The notes under the pieces are model-generated. The model did no database searches, was not told the origin of the DNA, and worked only from the letters and a program-made list of their open reading frames with translations. A program made the position numbers and the translations under genes. DNA of 64,000 nucleotides from Pegoplata infirma (taxonomy: Eukaryota > Arthropoda > Insecta > Diptera > Anthomyiidae), in assembly GCA_963921195.1 (NCBI GenBank), contig OY992536.1:318449038-318513037 (forward strand), given 5' to 3'. Numbering within the stretch: the stretch's first letter is position 1; each line of letters begins with the position of its first letter. Of this stretch, positions 58,301 through 62,679 are shown piece after piece.

Positions 58301-59770
58301 AATCTTTAACGACATTTTGCAAGAAAACTGTACCATACATCGAAAAACGGAGTACGCCATTCGAATCAGCATGTCCGAAATATATAGAAATGATGGTACT
58401 CTTGTTTATTTTTTAGTGTTCCGCAGTGTTATTAACTCAATTTTTTTTTTTTTTAGTTTTTTAGTAAAAAAATTTTTTTTTTTTAAATTTACTCAAATTG
58501 TTTTTTTTTTCAATTTTTTTTTTCTGTGTATGATTTCGATATACTTTTTATAATAGGTCTAGCGTCCAAACTTAAGCTCGAAATTACGTTAGCTATAACC
58601 GGTATAAATTTCGCTGAAATCGACCCCGTACTTACTAAATAGCCAAATTATTAAAAATAATTCACTTTACACCGTTGCGTATGATTGTTAAAGGCAATTA
58701 CAAAATTAATCATACGCCTTTTCAGTTTTCAATCAATTACACCACTAAAAATCGAAAATGCGACTGGGACGCTACCTCATACACTTGATTACAATAGTTC
58801 TGCTGGTCAAAAATTCAGTCTCCAAGCTTTTCCATCACAACAGGTTTTTGAGAAAATGAAGATCAAAGTTCAAAAAAATTGCCGTTTTTGGCATTTTTGG
58901 GAACTCATAGCGGATGAACCCGAGGTGATGGCGACTTTAAAATAAGTTGAGTGCAAAGTTTAAACATTACTCATTTAGTCAGTCGTCTTAACCCTTTGAG
59001 CACCAATTGTCTTACAATGATGTCTTATTCCCCAGTATCAAAGAAAACGTTTTTAGAGGAATTGAGATTATTAAAAGACAATTGGTGCTCCAACGGTTAA
59101 AGCGACTTATCAAATGAGTTGAACTTCTTAAAGAGTAATGTTTGAGCTCTACCCATGACTTATTTTTAAGTCGTTAGTACATCATTTTTAATTTATACAA
59201 TTATAATTTTTATTAGTTTCCAATTTTTTTTAAATTAAATTTTTAATTTATATAATTAACATTTTAATTGTTTTTTTGAAATTTTTATTTAAATTTTGAA
59301 TTAATAGTATTAAATTTTTAATTAACTAAATATCTATTTATTTTTAATTAATGGCATACAAATATTATTAATTTATATGCGCGTTTTAGTGATTGGTCCG
59401 GATTTACTTAATTTTTTAATTAAATCTACGAATTTTTAATTACGTTTTTTTTCTGTGCGATAGCCTTTACAAAAATCTATAAAAAACGTTTTATTAAAAA
59501 GACTTAACTGTGTTGGTGCCCCCAAATACCACCTTCTCCCGAACTGAAACAAATTATTTGATTTTTAGCCTTACTTTCGTAAGTTAACTTTATCCTAATT
59601 CCTTTTGCAATAATTGTGTATTTCTGTATAATATAATGTAAAAAATTTATATAAAACAAAAAATAAAAACTTACCTCTGGTATATCATCTGGCACTTTTC
59701 CCATCCAGGATAATGATAATATTGTACAATCGCATTTTGTGTTTGTATTGCGTTCAAAATGTAGATGCAT
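19211..59770 (-). CDS. Tusp: Tubby superfamily protein (Tusp / TULP4 orthologue), eleven coding exons
   Basis: Coding exons in order are 59675-59770, 29120-29284, 28440-28899, 27874-28382, 25500-25728, 25175-25440, 23492-24775, 20052-20696, 19645-19989, 19393-19584 and 19211-19327. All joins use GT-AG and keep frame: 4308 nt, 1435 residues. Residues 1 to about 385 form WD40 repeats ([39 protein letters not shown]). A SOCS box spans about 375-430 ([18 protein letters not shown]). The Tubby domain is split: [12 protein letters not shown] and LLHLQPRQM near 585-625, and [16 protein letters not shown] to [20 protein letters not shown] at 1364-1420, separated by a long Ser/Asn-rich insertion. This layout is diagnostic of TULP4/Tusp. 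Family knowledge suggests a substrate receptor of an Elongin-Cullin E3 ligase. Upstream non-coding exons may lie beyond 59770. Confidence 0.92.
19393..19584 (-). CDS. Tusp: Tusp exon 10 (Tubby domain)
   Basis: It encodes residues 1334-1397 including [20 protein letters not shown] and [10 protein letters not shown]. These are conserved Tubby C-terminal-domain strands. Both boundaries are phase 0. Confidence 0.9.
19645..19989 (-). CDS. Tusp: Tusp exon 9 (low-complexity linker)
   Basis: It encodes residues 1219-1333, with a short amphipathic start ([15 protein letters not shown]), Pro/Ser-rich [18 protein letters not shown], an acidic IIDSSDDE patch, and a Gln-rich end joining the Tubby part. 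It is phase 0 at both ends. Confidence 0.85.
20052..20696 (-). CDS. Tusp: Tusp exon 8 (low-complexity insert with Cys cluster)
   Basis: It encodes residues 1004-1218. It is Ser/Thr/Lys-rich and holds a CX2C-X10-CX2C cluster ([17 protein letters not shown]) that could bind zinc. It ends SVSLHTQ before GTAAAT. Confidence 0.82.
20785..23270 (-). repeat. DINE/mini-me-like repeat split by a LINE insertion (Tusp intron 7)
   Basis: The left part (20785-21302) starts AACAAGTGAGAATG, GGCTGTGCCGAAT and TTTTATACCCTCCAA. The right part (23102-23270) carries GAGGGGTATAGCTCTTTT, CTGCATCGTG, GACGGACGGAC, TCTAGGACCGATATTTCGATG-type core (as GTCCTAGACCGATATTTCG) and stops near CGATGCGTTATAC. The inserted LINE is flanked by the repeated host heptamer TGAGGGG. 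Confidence 0.7.
21303..23101 (+). pseudogene. 5'-truncated LINE with RT and RNase H, frameshifted
   Basis: The insertion is about 1.8 kb with a 7-bp duplication TGAGGGG (21296-21302 and 23102-23108). It starts inside the reverse transcriptase ([20 protein letters not shown]), keeps the [14 protein letters not shown] and catalytic YADD motifs, then an RNase H domain ([28 protein letters not shown]) and a Cys/His C-terminal motif ([18 protein letters not shown]). The frame shifts twice, near 21860 and near 22190, so it is not functional. The 3' end is ACAACCTTACCTAAC without poly(A). The presence of RNase H fits I/LOA/R1-related clades; the clade is not certain. It sits in a Tusp intron on the opposite strand. 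Confidence 0.88.
23492..24775 (-). CDS. Tusp: Tusp exon 7 (first half of the Tubby domain and start of the insert)
   Basis: It encodes residues 576-1003, the longest exon. The Tubby part is at the start: [45 protein letters not shown]. The rest is Ser/Thr/Asn/Ala-rich, predicted disordered by composition, with polyalanine (LAAAAATS) and SRHRNSSNG stretches. It is phase 0 at both ends; the acceptor is CCCCTTTCAG. Confidence 0.92.
25175..25440 (-). CDS. Tusp: Tusp exon 6 (Ser-rich and basic linker)
   Basis: It encodes residues 487-575: [20 protein letters not shown], a basic [13 protein letters not shown] stretch that could act as a nuclear localisation signal, and an acidic end [14 protein letters not shown]. 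The first codon is split with exon 5. Confidence 0.82.
25500..25728 (-). CDS. Tusp: Tusp exon 5
   Basis: It encodes residues 411-487: [17 protein letters not shown] and [20 protein letters not shown], then RPEFVIFDP. This segment is strongly conserved in TULP4 proteins after the SOCS box. It has no internal ATG-started long frame and was found by splice and frame continuity. Confidence 0.9.
25729..27873 (-). other. Tusp intron 4, extremely AT-rich, with many AAAGCTTTTAA motifs
   Basis: This 2.1-kb intron has no bounded transposon. AAAGCTTTT-like palindromes recur many times with variable spacing between TTTAATTT-like runs. It looks like low-complexity drift or expansion of a short motif rather than an inserted element. 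Confidence 0.6.
27874..28382 (-). CDS. Tusp: Tusp exon 4 (WD40 repeats and SOCS BC-box)
   Basis: It encodes residues 241-410, including [35 protein letters not shown] and [18 protein letters not shown], then [20 protein letters not shown]. The last part matches the Elongin BC-box and cullin-box layout of SOCS boxes. The first codon is split with exon 3. Confidence 0.92.
28440..28899 (-). CDS. Tusp: Tusp exon 3 (WD40 repeats)
   Basis: It encodes residues 88-241: [60 protein letters not shown] and SMSWSCEKF. It begins after ATTAAAG and ends phase 1 before GTGAGT. Confidence 0.92.
28964..29090. mobile_element. TTAA-flanked MITE in Tusp intron 2
   Basis: This 127-bp element has inverted ends GGTTGGATTACTCAATGC and GCATTGAGTAATCCGCCC, with TTAA on both sides (28960-28963 and 29091-29094), the target duplication of piggyBac-type elements. 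It makes up over half of the 220-bp intron. Confidence 0.85.
29120..29284 (-). CDS. Tusp: Tusp exon 2
   Basis: It encodes residues 33-87: [34 protein letters not shown] and [10 protein letters not shown]. It is exactly 55 codons, phase 0 at both ends, acceptor AATTCAAG. Its partner exon 1 lies about 30 kb upstream. Confidence 0.92.
29470..29560 (-). repeat. DINE/mini-me-like repeat, terminal fragment
   Basis: AACAAGTAAAGAGTGTTAAA, GGCTAAGTCGAAT and CTTTTATACCC are the reverse-oriented end of the family. The body is missing. Confidence 0.6.
29963..30774. mobile_element. TA-flanked MITE with CACTCAAAA ends and an internal tRNA-like module
   Basis: This 812-bp element begins CACTCAAAATATTTT and ends AATTTTTTGAGTG, with TA on both sides (29961-29962 and 30775-30776). 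Removing it restores the host repeat GGGTATATATAAG. A TA duplication indicates a Tc1/mariner-type mechanism. Confidence 0.85.
30332..30397 (-). tRNA. tRNA-like module inside a MITE
   Basis: On the minus strand there is an A-box-like TGGCACGATGGGTAGAG and a B-box-like GGATCGATTCC within GGG/CCC pairing. The anticodon arm is not canonical. It is probably a tRNA-derived piece rather than a functional tRNA. Confidence 0.4.
32067..32915. mobile_element. hAT-like non-autonomous element with GTACAATTGTACTTTT motifs
   Basis: This 849-bp element has inverted ends CAGGGATGATAAA and TTTATCATTCCTG and an exact 8-bp duplication CTCCATAT (32059-32066 and 32916-32923). Subterminal AGTACAAT and AAAGTAC motifs recur at both ends. 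Confidence 0.88.
32924..34549. other. AT-rich part of Tusp intron 1 without recognised features
   Basis: No coding exon, bounded transposon or RNA gene was seen. Homopolymer A and T runs are common near 33740, 34030 and 34230-34340. Confidence 0.5.
34550..35420. repeat. AATTCGAAAAAGATC-type array interrupted by a TTA-flanked element
   Basis: Units of AATTGTAATTCGAAAAAGATC flank the insertion at 34623-35176. To the right the orientation changes near 35250 to GATTTTTTTCGAATTAC. This is the same repeat as the arrays at 11160-13115. Confidence 0.65.
34623..35176. mobile_element. TTA-flanked MITE with CACAGTG ends
   Basis: This 554-bp element has ends CACAGTGCAACA and TATCACTGTG, with TTA on both sides (34620-34622 and 35177-35179). 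Inner segments near 34720 (AGAGCTAGATTTTGTTTTAC) and 35110 (GTAAAATAAAATCTAGCTCT) are inverted copies. A TWA duplication suggests PIF/Harbinger. Part of the interior resembles 58600-58720. Confidence 0.75.
35611..36570. mobile_element. hAT-like non-autonomous element
   Basis: This 960-bp element is flanked by the exact 8-bp duplication GATGAAGT (35603-35610 and 36571-36578). Ends CATGGACGTATACAGG and CCTGGATACGTCGCTG match the 12063-12217 element. Next to them lie GGGGGCACGTGCCCCCC on the left and GTGCCCCCCC on the right. No transposase frame was seen. Confidence 0.88.
36875..37167. mobile_element. piggyBac-like MITE (TTAA-flanked)
   Basis: This 293-bp element has ends GGCGCGTTTAGACGGGAGAG and CTCTCGTCTAATCACGCC, TTAA on both sides (36871-36874 and 37168-37171), and extended inner inverted repeats (CCCCTAGATTTAAA / TTTAAATCTAGGGG). 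Confidence 0.85.
37648..39023. mobile_element. TA-flanked MITE with CACTGAAAAAAAT ends, rich in ATTAATGAAA motifs
   Basis: This 1376-bp element has ends CACTGAAAAAAATA and TATTTTTTTCAGTG with TA on both sides (37646-37647 and 39024-39025). Subterminal repeats of TTTCATTAA/TTAATGAAA fill both ends. A further palindromic element lies inside at 38311-38524. Confidence 0.85.
38311..38524. mobile_element. Short palindromic element nested in the TA-MITE
   Basis: This 214-bp segment has ends CATGTCACAGACTCAATTCC and GGAATTGAGTCTGTGACATG as perfect 20-bp inverted repeats. Inner GTAAAACGCAAAGC / TTGCGTTTTAC is also inverted. No clear target duplication was found. Confidence 0.7.
39986..40105 (-). repeat. 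Fragment of the AATTCGAAAA-type array
   Basis: Degenerate units such as TTTCGAATTACTATTGGAA and TTTTCGAATTACAAGGG follow the end of the DINE-like repeat. Confidence 0.5.
40376..40577. mobile_element. TA-flanked MITE with CACACAGAAA ends
   Basis: This 202-bp element runs from CACACAGAAAACAAATTT to AACTTTTTTTCTGTGTG, with TA on both sides (40374-40375 and 40578-40579). The interior has GTCACAACT-like repeats. Confidence 0.75.
41634..41858 (+). CDS. MBF2-like gene, exon 1
   Basis: It encodes residues 1-75: signal peptide and the first strands of domain 1, ending EIVSDK before GTGAGT (phase 0). The ATG follows an in-frame stop upstream (ATTTTTAATGATTTAAAATACG region). Confidence 0.78.
41634..52243 (+). 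CDS. Secreted or membrane-tethered protein with two MBF2-like domains, nested in Tusp intron 1
   Basis: Exons are 41634-41858, 45274-45673, 45742-45869 and 51707-52243. All joins are GT-AG and in frame, giving 429 residues. Residues 1 to about 21 form a signal peptide ([20 protein letters not shown]). Residues about 25-130 ([37 protein letters not shown]) have the pattern of the insect MBF2 family of small secreted proteins. A second copy at about 210-285 repeats it ([47 protein letters not shown]). Between them is a linker with about 40% Asp/Glu. After a Gln/His-rich stretch (about 310-340) the C-terminus is hydrophobic ([17 protein letters not shown]), a possible membrane anchor. The function is unknown. 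The gene runs against Tusp, wholly inside its first intron. Confidence 0.75.
42435..43150 (-). repeat. DINE/mini-me-like repeat, reverse copy
   Basis: It starts GTTAAATTCAACTTGGCCG, then ACCCTCCACAATGCC. It carries ACCACTGGACCGATTTGG, ATCGCTAGATCGTC, ACTTTATGGGGTC and AATGACAAACTTATATAT, and ends GAGTGGAGGATATAAAAAAG. It lies in intron 1 of the MBF2-like gene. Confidence 0.75.
43158..43722. mobile_element. TA-flanked MITE with CACTCAGAAAATTATGT ends
   Basis: This 565-bp element runs from CACTCAGAAAATTATGTAAGT to ACATAATTTTTTGAGTG, with TA on both sides (43156-43157 and 43723-43724). Motifs GTTAGTTGTTTT / AAAACAACTAAC recur in inverted order at both ends, so it folds back. Confidence 0.85.
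43775..44755. mobile_element. Foldback family FB, right-half copy
   Basis: It matches the right arms of 47436-50709 and 53353-57319: AGGGTAGGTGTGTTC, GGTCGGTC, GGGAGCCCCCTTAG, TATCTTTTGAACGGGTCATC and ACCACGAAGGAGTTTTC. It ends in ATGGAATGCCCCA followed by TATA. The left arm is missing. Confidence 0.75.
44756..45000 (+). repeat. DINE/mini-me-like repeat, fragment
   Basis: It contains TTATTGATCCATGATCG, GTCTGTCCGTCTGTCTGT, GATGCAGTCCAAAATAAA and GGAGGATATAAAAGATTTGG. It is next to the foldback copy, so the foldback probably inserted into it. Confidence 0.65.
45274..45673 (+). CDS. MBF2-like gene, exon 2
   Basis: It encodes residues 76-209: [36 protein letters not shown] and the acidic linker ([19 protein letters not shown]). 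The acceptor is ATATTTCTAG; it ends phase 1 before GTATGT. Confidence 0.78.
45742..45869 (+). CDS. MBF2-like gene, exon 3
   Basis: It encodes residues 209-251: [19 protein letters not shown] and [17 protein letters not shown], the start of domain 2. It holds two possible N-glycosylation sites (NQT, NST). The donor chosen is GAA/GTAAGT; a GTATGT at 45845 is an alternative that would not keep the frame with exon 4. Confidence 0.65.
46062..47276. mobile_element. hAT-like element with CAATGATTCCCAACC ends, carrying a second hAT-like element
   Basis: Ends CAATGATTCCCAACC and GGTTGGGAACCATTG resemble the classic hAT terminus type with GGTTCCCAACC. Flanks GACTATGC and GGCTATGC (46054-46061 and 47277-47284) form an 8-bp duplication with one mismatch. 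A younger element (46365-47246) sits inside. Confidence 0.78.
46365..47246. mobile_element. hAT-like element with TAGGCTGACCAT ends
   Basis: This 882-bp element has ends TAGGCTGACCAT and ATGGTCACCCTA and an exact 8-bp duplication GGCATGGC (46357-46364 and 47247-47254). TGTACTGATTTT motifs are tandemly repeated near the left end. Confidence 0.88.
48611..49005. mobile_element. MITE with GGTAGATTTATA ends nested in FB-B
   Basis: Ends AGGTAGATTTATACAAGG and CCTTATATAAATCTACATTG are inverted repeats. A 10-bp direct repeat GTTTGTTTCA flanks it (48601-48610 and 49006-49015). A 9-10-bp duplication would fit Mutator-like elements; the superfamily is uncertain. Confidence 0.75.
49486..49553 (-). tRNA. 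tRNA-like module in the left arm of a nested element
   Basis: The minus strand has an A-box-like TGGCTAAAGGGGTAAGG and a weak B-box-like GAGTTCGCGGACC with about 30 nt between. Stem pairing is incomplete. It is probably tRNA-derived. Confidence 0.35.
49921..49999 (+). tRNA. tRNA-like module in the right arm of a nested element
   Basis: There is an A-box-like TGGCCTAGTTGTCTAGC and a B-box GGTTCAATCCC flanked by CTCGG/CCCGG pairing. The acceptor stem is poor. It shares the layout of the left-arm module in mirror orientation. Confidence 0.4.
51707..52243 (+). CDS. MBF2-like gene, exon 4 (last)
   Basis: It encodes residues 252-429: [20 protein letters not shown], end of domain 2 ([19 protein letters not shown]), a Gln/His/Ser tract ([18 protein letters not shown]), then a hydrophobic C-terminus and TAG. 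The acceptor is ACTTTTAG/CAC (phase 0). A second AG 11 nt later would change phase. Confidence 0.72.
   Translation, partial: HFLDNPLYDYVPPIVEYGHISPTTLKAIVTDHHTTSLFVQMQMYGYHPTAVPVDYKPFLSMGQQTSPISSLRQLKILMNAQHQSSSQHQQHQNQLQEQQHNVEAVEEDVGVQISNEIGQQIVSPSNNGVGNNANCWQQVMSATNSGVCRTGGSYGYLTIINMICAMAVTMIFMQNTMY
52385..52390 (+). terminator. Candidate polyadenylation signal of the MBF2-like gene
   Basis: AATAAA lies 142 nt past the stop codon. Confidence 0.45.
52909..53044. mobile_element. Short palindromic MITE with GGTATTCAGAGTCTTG ends
   Basis: GGTATTCAGAGTCTTG and GCCAGCCCTGGCA on the left are mirrored by TGCCAGGGCTGGCA and CAAGACTCTGAATACC on the right. The inner AAAAGAGTACTT / AAGTGCTCTTTT is also inverted, so the whole 136 bp can form a hairpin. 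Confidence 0.7.
54889..54966 (+). tRNA. tRNA-like module, left arm of the 54719-56061 palindrome
   Basis: There is an A-box-like TGGGTAGGTAGGTGG and a strong B-box GGGTTCAAATCCC in a TGGG/CCCA stem, about 38 nt apart. The acceptor stem is not evident. The mirror copy is at 55815-55892. Confidence 0.45.
55815..55892 (-). tRNA. tRNA-like module, right arm of the 54719-56061 palindrome
   Basis: This is the reverse-complement copy of 54889-54966 (GGGATTTGAACCC on the + strand). Both A-box-like and B-box-like parts are kept. Confidence 0.45.
56201..57024 (-). repeat. DINE/mini-me-like repeat inserted in FB-C
   Basis: It starts with AAGTTAAATTCGACTTGGCC. It carries ACCACTGGACCGATTTCG, a GACGGACGGACGGACG tract, ATCGCTAGATCGTC and GACAAACTTATATATACCC. 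It ends TGGAGGGTATAAAAA, after which the FB arm resumes (TCGCATAGTAGAGCGC). Confidence 0.8.
57365..57920 (-). repeat. DINE/mini-me-like repeat (ACCACAGTA subtype), reverse copy
   Basis: It starts AAAAACAAGTGAGAGTG, GGCTGTGCCGAAT and TTTATACCCTCC. It carries GGTTTAGTTCTCCAAGGGGG, GACAGACGGACGGACGGACG and TCTTAGAATCGATCACTG. It ends CATACTGTGGTTGGAGGGTA. Confidence 0.78.
57957..58428. mobile_element. TTA-flanked MITE with CACTGCG ends
   Basis: This 472-bp element has ends CACTGCGTGACA and TGTTCCGCAGTG, TTA on both sides (57954-57956 and 58429-58431), and inner inverted blocks AACAAGAGGTACGACCATCA / TGATGGTACTCTTGTT and TATTTCGGACAT / ATGTCCGAAATA. It is PIF/Harbinger-like by duplication. Confidence 0.82.
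58429..59674. other. Proximal Tusp intron 1, with old repeat pieces
   Basis: Around 58600-58720 the sequence (CCAAATTATTAAAAATAATT, CACCGTTGCGTATGATTGTT) resembles the interior of 34623-35176 in inverse orientation. Around 58990-59100 a short inverted repeat occurs (TTTGAGCACCAATTGTCTT / AAGACAATTGGTGCTCC). No exon was found here. Confidence 0.5.
59675..59770 (-). CDS. Tusp: Tusp exon 1 (first coding exon)
   Basis: It encodes residues 1-32, [20 protein letters not shown] then [12 protein letters not shown], ending GAG/GTAAGT in phase 0. The [13 protein letters not shown] part has the pattern of the TULP4 N-terminus, directly before the conserved GWLATG segment of exon 2. The assignment rests on this pattern and on phase match, over a roughly 30-kb intron. 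Confidence 0.82.
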
Positions 59771-60489
59771 TATTTTTGTTTTGTTTTACGGATTTAACTT
59801 TTTATGGTGGTTTTGAATTTGAATTTTTCTTTTGCAATATTTTCTACTATTAATTCTTGTTAGACTAACTACTTTTTTTTATTTTTTATTATTTTTTTTT
59901 TTTCAATTACTTCCGCTTGTAAATAACGAACATCATCAGCACTTGCAACAAAAACATTATAATTTATCTAGAAGTGAAAACCCTGTGGCAACATTCTTTC
60001 CTGCAATAAAAAAATAAATAAGAAGAAAAATAAGGAAATTGTTATAGAATAGAGAGACATTATGAAAAACAAACTACACACAGTATGTAATGATTTTGAT
60101 GAACACGTTTGTCGATGTCACTATATTATGTACATATAAATATAACGTCACCTTAAATCCAAATGGTCATATTTTTTTTTTTATTTTAGAGAAAATTGAA
60201 AAAACATACATAAATTGCAAACTATTTAAGATTATTTTTCAATAAATTGGTTGGTATCCCCTAATAATAAAGTGCCCAATTTTCGGACAAACTTCATCTT
60301 TAAGTATATTATCTGATATGATTACACCGTTCGACAGCCAATATTAAACATGAACCGGATAATATACGTGTAAAAGTAGAGATCAAATGGAGTACAACTG
60401 CATTTACAGCTTTTCATTTTCCCGATATGTAAAAAAATTTAAATAGAAATATTAGGCACGGTGATCCTCAGCGATGTTCAGGTTGAACT
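59771..60489. other. Upstream region of Tusp, no recognised gene
   Basis: It should hold the Tusp 5' UTR and perhaps its promoter on the minus strand, but no clear TATA/initiator arrangement or further exon can be argued. Confidence 0.4.
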
Positions 60490-61130
60490 TTAGTGTCGAC
60501 GAAATGTGTAAGCGCAGTTCGATTTTTACAAGATTAAATGTCACAAAACTGTTAACAGCAAAATCGTAGCTGCTCGCATTCGCGAGATAACGCGAAATTT
60601 GTGTTTTTGTATTTTTTAAAATTTTTACATTGAAGTTTTTTAAATATTTTCAAAAATTGAGTATACAGTTTGAATTATACTTATTTAAAGGTCAAAAAAC
60701 AGTAAACATCAAAATCCTATCTTCTTTAGTTTGCTAGAAATCGCGAAATTAATTTTTTGCTGTTTTTGTTTTCGTCTTTTATATTTAGATAGGTTTCATT
60801 AAAATTTCGTAAAAACATGGTATGCAGTTTTACTTGTGAGTGATCAAAGGTCACACAGCTGTTGACATCGAAATTGTAGGTGTTAAATTTCGCGAGATAT
60901 AGCGTAATTATATAATTTTTTTTAATATTTATTTATATTTTAAAACCGGTTTCTTTAGAAATAATAAAAAAAAGTGGTATGCAGTTTGATTTGAGCATAT
61001 TGGAAGAAATTAAAACTGAACACAAAAAAATTATAGCTGCTCACTTTCGCGAGAAATAGCGAAAAACAGTTTTTTGGGGGTATTTTTTGTTTTGATTAAT
61101 AAAAGAAGTTTCTTTAGCATTGTTGAATTT
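60490..61130 (+). repeat. Four tandem units of about 155 bp upstream of the LINE
   Basis: A block with TCGCGAGATA/CGCGAAATT recurs at 60581, about 60735, 60891 and 61048, that is every 150-157 bp. It is preceded each time by GTCACACAGCTGTTGACATC-like sequence and followed by GTTTCTTTAG and GTATGCAGTTTGA-like sequence. The units are diverged. Their position just before a LINE 5' end suggests promoter monomers. Confidence 0.65.
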
Positions 61131-61275
61131 TTTTTCGTTCAACTGTTGACGAGTGTGGACGTGTTTTATTTTAACTCCGTGCTATAAATTGAATTACTAA
61201 AATTGTTCGTAATAGGTTTGTTCGGAATAGGTATTTTTGTGATATTTTCATTACCACATCAAGGAAAATGAAAAT

Positions 61276-62679
61276 ATGGACACAAATGATACCGATTTAG
61301 TTCGAGGCTCTGCCTCACCGACTGGTGCTGGTCCTAGCACTGGTCTTAGGGTTGCGACCTTGAAGTCCGGCCTTGATTCTGGTAGGGGTGCTCAGCCTAA
61401 TATTGGTGGTAAAAAGAAAAAGAAACTTAAGCCATCAAAGGTCAGGCACAACCAGAGAAGGCTTTGTTTGAAAATAATTAACAGACTAAGCCAACTCGAT
61501 GGAACGAAGCTCTCCGAACGTGAGAGGGCGTCGCTATCATGGGCGAAAGGAGTCATTGAAGAACAGGACAAACTTTCGGCAATGCGCGCATCTGACAAAC
61601 AGAGCGCTGTTTCGGCCTCGTCATCGAAGTCTGGTAAAAGGTTGCGCTCGCCCGACGAGAAACCTTTACCTAAAAGATCTAAGGTGACCGGCAACGTCTG
61701 GACTCAGTCTTTTAGTGAAGTGGTGAAAGGTAACTTCGTTAGGGCTGTGATAAACAGGCAAAATGGGGATTGTAGTATTCCAAGGGACAAGTGGAGTTTA
61801 GTTGAAACTAAACTAAATGAAATCTACTATAGGCTTCTTGAGAGTATGCCTGATTTTCTCCCTACTACTGTCAACGCAGGTTGGTATCAGGGGCGAGTAA
61901 AACTCGTTGCTTTTGGAAACGAAAGATCCGCAGCCGTGTTTAAGGTTGCCATTAGCCAAGTGGGAGAGTTATGGCCTGGAGCCAGACTGGACGTTGTGGA
62001 AAAACATGATATCCCCTCGCAACCCAGAGCTCATGCATGGATCCCAATGGCTACAAGTGACACTGTGGTGATTCTAAAGATGATAAAAGTCTGCAATCCT
62101 GACCTTCCAACTCAGAATTGGCAAATTGCCAGATTGGGTGAGATGGAGGGCGCTCGTCGTCAAGCAGTGGTCTTGGTTAATGAGGAATCGCTTCCGCTTT
62201 TAGCCAGGACTGACGGCATTATTAGATTTGGCTTTTTTCATATAAGAGTCAATGTCTACAAGGGCGACCAGAAGCCTATTTTGGAAGCAGACAAGCCAGT
62301 GGCAGAGTCGGCTGGGGAGGAGAATCTGGAAAAGGTTGATATTCAGCTGACCGATTCTAGGCTGATCGGAGATGCATCTGGCATTTTCGAAACCGAATCT
62401 GGTAACGAATGCGACCTCTGTGATGGCACGGAGGATAAAGCTGATGCCACTATGGGTGACATTCAGGACGAGGCCCATGCAGTGAGGAATTCGGAGAGTT
62501 CTGTTGCCTCCGATTCAGAACAGATGGGACATATATCTGGCTTATTCGAAACCGAATCTGGGGACGAATGCGACCTCTATGATAACACGGAGGATGAAGC
62601 CAATAACACGGTGGTGGAAAGGATGGTGGAAAAAAAGCAAGATGTTGCGGTTCCTACAAATAAACCTCCATCACTGTAA
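61276..62679 (+). CDS. LINE ORF1 protein
   Basis: This is 467 residues. The N-terminus is Gly/Ser/Lys-rich with a basic GGKKKKKLKPSKVRHNQRR stretch (about 43-62) and a nuclear-localisation-like PLPKRSK (about 129-135). The middle (about 150-345; KWSLVETKLNEIYYRLLE, WYQGRVKLVAFGNERSAAVF, PRAHAWIP, QNWQIARLGEMEGARRQAVV) has the pattern of the DUF4780 domain found in ORF1 of insect LINEs. No CCHC zinc knuckles are seen. The acidic C-terminus holds a tandem duplication (SGIFETESGNECDLCD and SGLFETESGDECDLYD). It is expected to bind element RNA. Confidence 0.85.
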   Translation: MDTNDTDLVRGSASPTGAGPSTGLRVATLKSGLDSGRGAQPNIGGKKKKKLKPSKVRHNQRRLCLKIINRLSQLDGTKLSERERASLSWAKGVIEEQDKLSAMRASDKQSAVSASSSKSGKRLRSPDEKPLPKRSKVTGNVWTQSFSEVVKGNFVRAVINRQNGDCSIPRDKWSLVETKLNEIYYRLLESMPDFLPTTVNAGWYQGRVKLVAFGNERSAAVFKVAISQVGELWPGARLDVVEKHDIPSQPRAHAWIPMATSDTVVILKMIKVCNPDLPTQNWQIARLGEMEGARRQAVVLVNEESLPLLARTDGIIRFGFFHIRVNVYKGDQKPILEADKPVAESAGEENLEKVDIQLTDSRLIGDASGIFETESGNECDLCDGTEDKADATMGDIQDEAHAVRNSESSVASDSEQMGHISGLFETESGDECDLYDNTEDEANNTVVERMVEKKQDVAVPTNKPPSL

